From: an uncultured Enorma sp. | GTDB taxonomy: Bacteria; Actinomycetota; Coriobacteriia; Coriobacteriales; Coriobacteriaceae | DNA length: 11,630 nucleotides | Reading direction: 5' to 3' | Assembly: GCA_905210055.1 (NCBI GenBank) | Contig: CAJLVH010000047.1 | Span: forward strand, 1 to 11,630 | Shown: positions 5,901 to 11,630 of the stretch, in pieces | Layout: every line of letters starts with the position of its first letter | Numbering within the stretch: position 1 is the first letter of the stretch | Program-made: the position numbers and the translations under genes | Notes under the pieces: model-generated | Seen by the model: only the letters and a program-made list of their open reading frames with translations | Databases searched by the model: none | What the model was told of the DNA's origin: nothing

Positions 5901-7223
5901 CTACGGCGTGGTGCTGCCTGTGGTCTCGGTCTCATCCGGCGCTACCTCCACGAATTCCGAGACCGGATGCCATTCGAGCATGGCGGAGGCGGCGTTGCGC
6001 AGCTCTTGGTATTCTTCGAGTGAAATATACGTTCGGTTGCCCTCGGTATCTTCGCTCCAGTAGCCGTAGCTGTCGTAGCCATATGCGGCAACGGAGGTTA
6101 GTTCCGAGCCAGCCACCTCGTAGACGTTCGCCCGGTACTCCCATGCGCTTAACGATCCACCGCTCTCGATGGTCAGGTTCTCGCGAACCTTCCAGTTCGA
6201 GCGAGTGGATACGGCTCCGTTCATGATGGAGATGGGCTCTGCGCCGTCGGTGTTGAAGAGGCCGAGCAGCTGATAGGAGCCATCATCCTGCACCGTTGCG
6301 ATGGCGAGGTCGAGCGTGTCGTCATCGCCGAAGTCCACGTAGGAATACGATACCGTGCCGTTTTCTACCTGGTCGTAGGAGACCGACACATTCGAGTCTG
6401 TGTGCGTGATCATGATTGCACCGAGCGATACGAGGTCCTGGTACTCGGAATCGAGCGCATTCTGCCAATCCTGCGCCTGCGCATCGCGGTACGCAGCGAG
6501 GAGATTGTTGTAGACCGCCTGCTTCGCGGGGTCATCCTCGGTGGCGACGGGGGTGGCCGGCGTGCCACCGCCTCCATCTCCGGCGGGCGGCGTTGGCGCT
6601 GCAGGAGCGGTAGTTGCTGGGGCAGGCGGCTGGACGAGTTGGGTTCCCGTTGCTCCGTCTTGCTGGCCCCCGCCATCTTCCAAGGTTGTGCCGGTACCTT
6701 CTTCCGCGTTGTCGTCGTAGATTGTTGGGACCGTGAGCTCGCGAATGATCGGTTCGATGTAGTTTTCGATGATGTAGTAGGTGGCGATGGCCAGCGTGCT
6801 GATCGCAACAAGGAAGAGCACGAACATCACGATGATGAGCACCATAGGTAGGCGCTTCTTGCTCTCTTCCTGCGCCTCGGTGAAATGGGAGGATAGGTTT
6901 TCGTTGCGCAGGAAATGCTCGTCCTCGCTGATAAGGGGCAAAGGCGCCGTGTCGTCGGGGTTGACGCTTGCGGCCTCGGATACGGTGACGGCCTCGGATG
7001 AGGCTGCCGCCTTGGGCGTGCTCGCAGTTTTGGATGCGCCCGCTGCCCCGGATACGGCTGCAGAGCCGCCCGGCTCATCCTCTTCCGTAGCGGAGTGCAT
7101 GCTGCTGTTCGTGCCATCGGCGGCCGCGCGGGCCCGCCCTGCAGGGGTGCCAAGCCGTGCGCCGCAGCGCGGGCAAAACGAGAGCGACGAGCTCACGGTG
7201 CTCTCGCACACAGGACAGCGCAT
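5901..7223 (-). CDS. Zinc-ribbon, single-span membrane protein with exported C-terminal domain
   Basis: The function is unknown. The 440-residue protein starts with a zinc ribbon: Cys3, Cys6, Cys17 and Cys20 in the pattern C-x2-C-x10-C-x2-C-G-A-R-L. A disordered Ser/Ala/Thr/Glu linker (about 26-115) leads to KKRLPM and one membrane span (about 125-152). Basic residues before the span put the ribbon inside the cell. Outside lie a Gly/Pro/Ala/Thr linker (about 175-230) and a domain (about 233-440) that is clearly paralogous to the next upstream gene (shared phrases AVYxxLLxxYRDxQAQ, NVSVxYD, GTVSYxYxDxG). A VDFGDDDTLDL stretch (296-306) resembles an FG-GAP calcium loop. The ATG at 7223 is chosen because GAAGG lies six bases upstream; the frame also opens at TTG 7238. 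It is the third gene of a leftward zinc-ribbon series. Confidence 0.85.
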   Translation of the reverse strand: MRCPVCESTVSSSLSFCPRCGARLGTPAGRARAAADGTNSSMHSATEEDEPGGSAAVSGAAGASKTASTPKAAASSEAVTVSEAASVNPDDTAPLPLISEDEHFLRNENLSSHFTEAQEESKKRLPMVLIIVMFVLFLVAISTLAIATYYIIENYIEPIIRELTVPTIYDDNAEEGTGTTLEDGGGQQDGATGTQLVQPPAPATTAPAAPTPPAGDGGGGTPATPVATEDDPAKQAVYNNLLAAYRDAQAQDWQNALDSEYQDLVSLGAIMITHTDSNVSVSYDQVENGTVSYSYVDFGDDDTLDLAIATVQDDGSYQLLGLFNTDGAEPISIMNGAVSTRSNWKVRENLTIESGGSLSAWEYRANVYEVAGSELTSVAAYGYDSYGYWSEDTEGNRTYISLEEYQELRNAASAMLEWHPVSEFVEVAPDETETTGSTTP

Positions 7224-7243
7224 GGTACCCCTTCCCAACCGAG

Positions 7244-7274
7244 CGGGGTCTCGGGCCTAAGCGCCGGGACCCCG
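7244..7274 (-). promoter_or_regulatory. GC-rich hairpin in the leader of the 440-residue zinc-ribbon gene
   Basis: Arms 7244-7254 and 7264-7274 pair over 11 bases with a single G-T pair (cggggtctcgg with ccgggaccccg) around a nine-base loop. The hairpin lies 20 bases upstream of the start codon at 7223, next to the ribosome binding site. No T-run follows on the minus strand, so a role in translation control or in mRNA stability between the two paralogous genes is more likely than termination. Confidence 0.45.
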
Positions 7275-7347
7275 GTGTTGGGATTATTCTACTCGGTATA
7301 TCCTGGGGATGGGGTACCTTTTTATTTCCGCCGCTTTGTGCTTTCGC

Positions 7348-7372
7348 CGCCCAGCCTATTCAGAGCTGGGCG
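7348..7372 (-). repeat. Hairpin containing the stop codon of the 361-residue gene
   Basis: Perfect 8-base arms cgcccagc (7348-7355) and gctgggcg (7365-7372) enclose a nine-base loop that includes the TAG stop (7356-7358, minus strand). It is not followed by a T-run on either strand, so it may mark an mRNA processing or protection point rather than a strong terminator. Confidence 0.4.
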
Positions 7373-8441
7373 AGAAGTCTTCCAGCGGCATCCAGTCGAG
7401 GTCAAATGATGTCTGAGCTGCGTCGGCGGCGGTGTTGAAGGTGTCGGAATCCGTGGGGCTCGTTGAACCGTCGTCGTTGTAGGAATAGTAGCTGGTGCCA
7501 ATACGGCTCAGATGCTGCGCGCTGACCGCGGTGCCGTTTTCCACCGTGTAGAGCTGGACCGAAGCGGAGTCTGCACCGTCGGAGCCGAGAGCGCGCAGGT
7601 AGCCGTCGCGGGTTACGTCCCAGGTGACTCGCATGAGCAGCGAGCCGTTCATGAGCGAGGTCGTGGCCGAGCCGTCGGTGGAGAAGGCTCCGATAAGCTT
7701 ATATTCGTCGCCGCTGCCGATGAGCACGCCAATCACGAGGTCGAGTGTTCCATCGTTGCCCAAATCGGCGTAGGCGTACGAAACGGTGCCGCTTGTGAGC
7801 TCGTCGTATGTGACGCTTACGTTCATATCTTCCCGCAGGTCAACGATGACGCCGAGCGATGCGAGGTCGTTCAGCGTGGATGAGCTGGCATTCGCCCACC
7901 CCTGCGCCTGCGAATCTCGGTACGTGGTGAGCAGGTCGTCGTACACGGCGCGCTGTTCCGCTTCTGCAGCCTCCTGGGTCTCTGCCTCTGCCTCTTGCTG
8001 CGCGGCAAGATCGGCTTCGGCATCCTGCTGCGCCTGCTCCTCGAGCTGGGGAAGGATGATGTTCTGGTAGATGTACGTTGCGGCGAAAGCCGTCGCAGCG
8101 AGCGTGAGGGTGATGAGGATGACGATGAGGATCATGGGCAGACGGCGCTTGCTCCGCGTCTGCGCGCGCGAGACCTGTGCAGCAAATGTGTCGGCTTCGG
8201 ACTCTTGGGCAGATGCCACGGGTGGCTCGGGGGCCTTCATGTTCGAAGTAGATGACGTGCTGGTGGTGAACGTCGTTCCGGTGCCGGTGGGCACAGCCGT
8301 GCTGTGTGTCGTTCCAGGGCCAGCGGACGGGACGGCACCGGAAGGAGCGTCTTGCTTCACCGGAGCGCCAAGCTGCGCTCCGCATTGCGGGCAGAAGCTC
8401 ACGTTGTCACCGATATTCGATCCGCACTGTGGACAAAACAT
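7356..8441 (-). CDS. Zinc-ribbon, single-span membrane protein with coiled-coil stalk and exported domain
   Basis: The function is unknown. In this 361-residue protein the zinc ribbon uses Cys3, Cys6, Cys17 and Cys20 (FCPQCGSNIG then FCPQCGAQLG). A Thr/Ser/Pro linker (26-90) and basic RSKRR precede one membrane span (about 101-124). Next comes a Gln/Glu/Ala coiled-coil stalk (about 132-168), then an outside domain (about 166-361) paralogous to that of the downstream 440-residue protein. ADLGNDGTLDLVIG (225-238) closely fits the D-x-x-x-D-G-x-x-D calcium loop of FG-GAP/VCBS repeats. The ATG at 8441 is preceded by AAGGAG with five bases of spacing. It lies 95 bases after the 71-residue gene and 132 bases before the next, suggesting one leftward operon or a set of closely packed units. 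The topology is like TcaA/YvbJ envelope proteins, but the ectodomain is not obviously the same. Confidence 0.87.
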   Translation of the reverse strand: MFCPQCGSNIGDNVSFCPQCGAQLGAPVKQDAPSGAVPSAGPGTTHSTAVPTGTGTTFTTSTSSTSNMKAPEPPVASAQESEADTFAAQVSRAQTRSKRRLPMILIVILITLTLAATAFAATYIYQNIILPQLEEQAQQDAEADLAAQQEAEAETQEAAEAEQRAVYDDLLTTYRDSQAQGWANASSSTLNDLASLGVIVDLREDMNVSVTYDELTSGTVSYAYADLGNDGTLDLVIGVLIGSGDEYKLIGAFSTDGSATTSLMNGSLLMRVTWDVTRDGYLRALGSDGADSASVQLYTVENGTAVSAQHLSRIGTSYYSYNDDGSTSPTDSDTFNTAADAAQTSFDLDWMPLEDFSPSSE

Positions 8442-8536
8442 CGCGTCTCCTTATCTTGTGGATGGTATGGGTACTGGGTGGGATGGGCAGGCTCACGGCA
8501 CGGCGCAGGCGCTTCTTGGCGGCGCTCCGCGCGGTC

Positions 8537-8752
8537 TCATTCGGCTTTCGGAGGCTTGTTGCGCGGCTGCTTGCGTGTGGTCGCTCCGCGCGAGGCGGCC
8601 TTCTTGTGGGACGGTGCGGCGCGTGGCGCAGTCTCATCGTCCTGATGAGTGGGGGCGCTTTCGGGTTCGGCTCGTTTGGGGAGACGCGCGCCGCACATCA
8701 CGCAATAGAGTAGATAGTCATCGTTTTCGGTGCCGCAAATCCTGCATTTCAT
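8537..8752 (-). CDS. Small zinc-ribbon protein with basic tail
   Basis: The product has 71 residues and unknown function. It is a zinc ribbon (Cys3, Cys6, Cys17, Cys20; MKCRICG, then YCVMCGARLPKR) followed by a polar tail. The tail is first acidic/Pro-rich and then strongly basic and Lys/Arg-rich (about 50-69). It has no membrane span or signal peptide, so it should be cytoplasmic. It may bind nucleic acid or dock on another ribbon protein, which is inference. The ATG at 8752 has GGGAG six bases upstream. It is the first gene of the leftward zinc-ribbon series and is divergent from the 519-residue zinc-finger gene across 65 bases. It looks like a stand-alone version of the N-terminal module of its neighbours. 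It could also be a remnant of a longer protein, but the intact start and ribosome binding site argue for a working gene. Confidence 0.75.
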   Translation of the reverse strand: MKCRICGTENDDYLLYCVMCGARLPKRAEPESAPTHQDDETAPRAAPSHKKAASRGATTRKQPRNKPPKAE

Positions 8753-8817
8753 AATGAACTCCCGGTTTGAATCGAAACGCGTTGTATGATTAGACCGAAC
8801 GGCGAGGAGGGGAGACG
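8753..8817. promoter_or_regulatory. Divergent promoter region between two zinc-finger genes
   Basis: These 65 bases must hold the control signals of both the leftward 71-residue gene and the rightward 519-residue gene. On the plus strand TATGAT (8785-8790) is a fair -10 box, although no good -35 box sits 16-18 bases before it. GAGGAGGGGAG just before 8818 is a strong ribosome binding site. On the minus strand only the ribosome binding site GGGAG is clear. Shared regulation of the two genes is likely from the short distance. Confidence 0.45.
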
Positions 8818-10377
8818 ATGAGCGAGCTCGACCCGTTTCTGCAGATACGAACGACGCGCGGCCAGGTTCCCTGCCGTTCGGTGATACCCATCGCCGATGG
8901 GGTGGACGCCAGCGACAAAGGTACGGGCGAGTGGCAGGCGTTCCGCTTCGAACCTATGTCTGTTGACGAGGCACGCTCGGCCGTGCTGCCGGACGATTCC
9001 GATAACCGACCGGACCACATCACCTTGCTCGAGCTGGCGGAGTGCGTTCGCCATGAGATTGCCGAGCCGGAGCCGTCCGAGCAAGATGGCGCCGCGCAAG
9101 ATACCGATGATTGCGCCGAAGTGATGGGGGAAGAGCCTGCCCTGCGAGATAAGGAGCAGGTTCACGCGGAAGACCTCTACGGTTTCGCGTGCAAGCACGG
9201 TCCCCTGTTCGGCGCGTCCAACGAGGAGCGCGTGACCGTTTGGGGCTCTGCCGCCATCTTGGCCGTCCTCGCCACGCGTCTGCAGCAGGTTGCCTCGAAG
9301 CTCGAGGGAACGATGAGCGTTGCCGCGCTGAACGGCGGCGCCTTTAGCAATATTGCGAAATACCGCCTTACGAACCCGGCGACGAGCGCGCAGTTCGACC
9401 TCATCGTGATCTCGCGCAAGGTCGATCCGGAATATGCTCAGCACCTGGAGGCTCCCTTTGTGCGGCGCGAAGTGCGCGAAGGGCGTATCAACTACGCCTT
9501 CCTCTCGGTGAAGGAGGAGGTCGACCTCGATTCGGGGGTCATGCTGTACCTGCATGTCGTCTCGTTCGACCATGAGATGAGCCTTCCCGATTACCTTGCG
9601 CTGAGCCGCGCCTTCGATTTCGATGCCGGGGTCGATGCCCAGGTGTTTCGCTATTTCGATCAGCCCTGTATCGAGGGCGGAGAGCTGCAAAGCGTCCGCG
9701 ATGCCCATGCATACGGCCTTGCCCAGAACGCGGTGCACACGATGGAAGAGGTGCCCTTCGACGAGGCGGACTGCTCGCCTATCGCCTCGCTTGTTCGCCT
9801 GCTCGTGGCGGCGCATCTTCAGGAGGCACGCCTCGATGTGTTCTACGCCGACGAAAAGACCGGCCATCTGCGCTTTCCGAATTACCTCGCTTGGCTTTGG
9901 TACGAGTACTCCAGCAGTATCGAGAAGGTGCGCATAGGGTATTGCGGTAACTGCGGCAAGCCGTTCTCGCTCGTGTCCCACCGCGGCCCCGAGCGCCTGT
10001 TCTGCAGTGAACAGTGCAAGAACGTTGCGAAAAACCGTCTCAAGAGCATGCGCACGAAACGGGCGCGCGACCTGTTCCAAGGGGACGGTGAGTTCAATGG
10101 CGGGCTGTCCGTCGCAGAGATCGCCCGGGAGCTCCAGCGGGAGAACCAGTCGTTCGATGATGCACTCAAAGAGGTGCGCGGAATCTTGAACAAGTGGCCC
10201 AAGCTCAAGAGCAAACTTCACGATGTCATCCGCGAGGAGGGATGGGGCGCCGAGCTCTTCGTCCGCTGTATGCGCGACGGCCTCGACTGGAAGCGGATCC
10301 TCCACAAGCCTCTGCAGGAAGAGCTCCTGCACAACAAAGACGAGATTGTCCAGCGCCTGCGGGATCAGCTGCTCTAG
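8818..10377 (+). CDS. Hypothetical protein with C-terminal CGNR-like zinc finger
   Basis: The function is unknown. This 519-residue soluble protein has no signal peptide or span. The N-terminal part (1-110) is acidic and variable. A middle domain (about 115-360) has a DLYGFACKHGPLFG phrase (119-132) and mixed alpha/beta character. A zinc finger follows, with Cys376, Cys379, Cys396 and Cys400 in IGYCGNCGKPF...ERLFCSEQCKN, pattern C-x2-C-x16-C-x3-C. A basic segment, KNRLKSMRTKRARD (405-418), comes directly after it, as in CGNR-type fingers that may bind DNA or RNA. The C-terminus (428-519) is helical. The ATG at 8818 has AGGAGG eight bases upstream. It is alone on its strand, facing away from the 71-residue zinc-ribbon gene. 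The opposite strand is open over its full length, but that frame has no ribosome binding site or domain. A regulator of the adjacent ribbon genes is possible, not shown. Confidence 0.85.
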   Translation: MSELDPFLQIRTTRGQVPCRSVIPIADGVDASDKGTGEWQAFRFEPMSVDEARSAVLPDDSDNRPDHITLLELAECVRHEIAEPEPSEQDGAAQDTDDCAEVMGEEPALRDKEQVHAEDLYGFACKHGPLFGASNEERVTVWGSAAILAVLATRLQQVASKLEGTMSVAALNGGAFSNIAKYRLTNPATSAQFDLIVISRKVDPEYAQHLEAPFVRREVREGRINYAFLSVKEEVDLDSGVMLYLHVVSFDHEMSLPDYLALSRAFDFDAGVDAQVFRYFDQPCIEGGELQSVRDAHAYGLAQNAVHTMEEVPFDEADCSPIASLVRLLVAAHLQEARLDVFYADEKTGHLRFPNYLAWLWYEYSSSIEKVRIGYCGNCGKPFSLVSHRGPERLFCSEQCKNVAKNRLKSMRTKRARDLFQGDGEFNGGLSVAEIARELQRENQSFDDALKEVRGILNKWPKLKSKLHDVIREEGWGAELFVRCMRDGLDWKRILHKPLQEELLHNKDEIVQRLRDQLL

Positions 10378-10427
10378 TGAGGCTGCTCCCCATCCGGCTT
10401 CTTCTCTGTCGCGAACCGCGTGCATCG

Positions 10428-11630
10428 TTAGCGCACCGAGACCGACTGCGAGAAGTGCTGGAAGAGGGCATCGCTTGCGTTCGTGAGGCCAACGCCGGGG
10501 TTGTTATCCCATGCCGCGAGCGCATCGTCGTACGTGGAAGCCCCGAGGGTTTGGAGGTCGACGAGCTCGTTCGCCTCATCCTGCGTGTAGAAGTCGCTGG
10601 GGTCCGTGCTGTTCGAATCGAGCGCATACGGTATGAGATAGCAGTAGTTGGGCACGCTGGCAATAACGGTGCGCCCGTCACCCAGGTCGCATACCTCAAC
10701 CGTGGCCTTGCTGATGTCTCCAGCACTCGTCCGCCCGCCATCGATGACCTCGAGCGTGCAGAGTTCGTGATCCGGCTGGTCGTTCGGGGCAATCATGACG
10801 GTATCGCCGTCGATCGTCACGTTCACGCGGCCGATCCACTGCTCGGGGATGGAGAAGCGGTAGGATGCCGCTTCAAACGACCCGCTTTCGAGTTGCTCGA
10901 CGGCTTCGTCGCGCCGCGCGATGGCGGCATCACGCAGTTCGTCGGCGTTCTTACAGCCGCCCTGCACCGCCATGTCGTATGCGGCCTCGATCTGCTCGTC
11001 GGTGACGTCTACAGCGTCGATGGGCTCGAGTATGAGCACGTTCTGCGTTTCGAACGTGCCGTCCTCGTGCACGGCTCCGCCCAGGCCGCTCGCTGTGGGC
11101 GCCGCCACATCGTAGATGGTTCCATCGGCTGCGATGGGGGAGGCGGGGACCTCGAACACGTAGTCGCCCTGCATGAGTTCGACGTCCGTGCTGTTCTGGT
11201 CGGTGAAGAAGAGCTCGTCGACCTCGTTACCCTCGAAATCCGTGCCCGTCACGTGCAGGGGAATCATCGTTCCCGTGGCGGTATCGAGACCCTCGCATTG
11301 GATGGTGAGCTGGATGGGGTACTTCTGGTGGGCTGCTTCATAGGCCGCCTGCTCCTCCGCGGCGATGCGGGCCTCCTCTGCGATGCGCGCCTGCTCGCCC
11401 TGCCACCAGATCACGCCGCCAACGCCTCCGCCGCAAACGAGCGCGGCCGCGATGGCTCCCGCGATGATGGCGGTGCGATGGCTCTTGCGCTTCGGCTTCT
11501 CGGGGGTGGGGGCGGAGGTTGCAGGCGCGTTGGCCGCGGTGCTCCCAGCGGGCTCGGATTCCGCGGGCTTTGCTTCTTTGGTCTCGGGGCCGGAGTCTGT
11601 GGCAGGCAGCACAGCGGTCTCGGCGACGGG
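10428..11630 (-). CDS. Single-span membrane protein with exported domain, N-terminus beyond the window
   Basis: This is the C-terminal 400 residues of a protein whose reading frame is open to the right edge, so the true start lies outside. The visible part begins with a Pro/Ala/Thr/Glu linker, then basic KPKRKSHR and one membrane span. The span covers about residues 46-70 counted from the in-frame GTG at 11612; all positions below use this count. An Ala/Glu/Arg-rich helix (72-95) follows, and the rest is exported. One outside domain (about 98-200) has a beta-sandwich look (TIQCEGLDTATGTMIPLHV, then LMQGDYVFEVPASPI), like carrier or prealbumin-type domains. A second (about 250-330) carries the phrase FSIPEQWIGRVNVTIDG, a form common in exported proteins of Coriobacteriia (from memory). 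The layout matches the zinc-ribbon proteins to the left, so an N-terminal zinc ribbon just past the edge is predicted. It converges on the 519-residue gene with a 50-base gap and no clear terminator. Confidence 0.8.
   Translation of the reverse strand, partial: PVAETAVLPATDSGPETKEAKPAESEPAGSTAANAPATSAPTPEKPKRKSHRTAIIAGAIAAALVCGGGVGGVIWWQGEQARIAEEARIAAEEQAAYEAAHQKYPIQLTIQCEGLDTATGTMIPLHVTGTDFEGNEVDELFFTDQNSTDVELMQGDYVFEVPASPIAADGTIYDVAAPTASGLGGAVHEDGTFETQNVLILEPIDAVDVTDEQIEAAYDMAVQGGCKNADELRDAAIARRDEAVEQLESGSFEAASYRFSIPEQWIGRVNVTIDGDTVMIAPNDQPDHELCTLEVIDGGRTSAGDISKATVEVCDLGDGRTVIASVPNYCYLIPYALDSNSTDPSDFYTQDEANELVDLQTLGASTYDDALAAWDNNPGVGLTNASDALFQHFSQSVSVR

Noticed and set aside
6402..6851. Rightward frame of 149 codons inside the 440-residue zinc-ribbon gene
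   Set aside because: It is antisense to a gene with conserved paralogue sequence; its Arg/Gly/Val-rich composition is typical of a shadow.
8071..8754. Rightward frame of 227 codons across the 361- and 71-residue genes
   Set aside because: It runs antisense through two zinc-ribbon genes that have good ribosome binding sites, and shows no domain.
8749..10425. Leftward 558-codon open frame covering the whole 519-residue gene
   Set aside because: It mirrors the plus-strand gene, as is common in GC-rich coding DNA. It has no recognisable domain, while the plus-strand gene has a strong ribosome binding site and a zinc finger.
10378..10427. Terminator between the convergent 519-residue gene and right-edge gene
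   Set aside because: Only a tiny cgcg-aac-cgcg dyad is visible and there is no T-run, so no terminator is called.

Overview
The window is GC-rich and densely coded, with good Shine-Dalgarno sites. It most likely comes from a high-GC Gram-positive gut or host-associated actinobacterium. Class Coriobacteriia (Collinsella, Olsenella, Slackia or Eggerthella-like) is favoured because several short N-terminal zinc-ribbon proteins with one membrane span and a secreted domain sit together, next to a DUF1385 protein and a polar amino acid ABC transporter. The taxonomic call is an inference from gene style; there is no rRNA or tRNA here. No CRISPR array, intact transposase, integrase, tRNA or plasmid gene was seen.

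Layout. (1) 1-1609, plus strand: permease and ATPase of a polar amino acid ABC importer, spaced by 3 bases as one operon. The solute-binding protein must lie outside the window. (2) 1610-1965: a 356-base non-coding stretch with four hairpins. One is a good terminator for the leftward gene; the others look like a REP/RAYT-type repeat relic. (3) 1966-3366, minus strand: a secreted lipoprotein with WG-like beta repeats. Its best start is at 3366, because a near-perfect ribosome binding site lies just before it. (4) 3367-3758: intergenic, with palindromes and two TATAAT boxes. (5) 3759-5794, plus strand: an aldose 1-epimerase (LacX-like) followed closely by a DUF1385 membrane protein. (6) 5901-8752, minus strand: three tandem zinc-ribbon genes of 71, 361 and 440 residues in order of transcription. 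The two larger ones are clear paralogues. (7) 8818-10377, plus strand: a 519-residue protein with a C-terminal CGNR-like zinc finger, divergent from the 71-residue gene across 65 bases. (8) 10428 to the right edge, minus strand: the C-terminal part of another linker/membrane-span/ectodomain protein, whose N-terminus is cut off by the window.

How the genes may work together. The left half is ordinary metabolism: amino acid uptake, sugar mutarotation and a conserved membrane protein. The right half (5901-11630) is the most unusual part. Three adjacent proteins begin with a C-x2-C-x10-C-x2-C ribbon. Two of them, and the truncated fourth protein, carry one membrane span with a large exported domain. 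A fifth protein carries its own zinc finger. The topology resembles the TcaA/YvbJ type of Gram-positive envelope protein (cytoplasmic zinc ribbon, one span, outside domain). A cell-surface sensing or envelope-maintenance module is a reasonable hypothesis, but nothing in the sequence proves a function.
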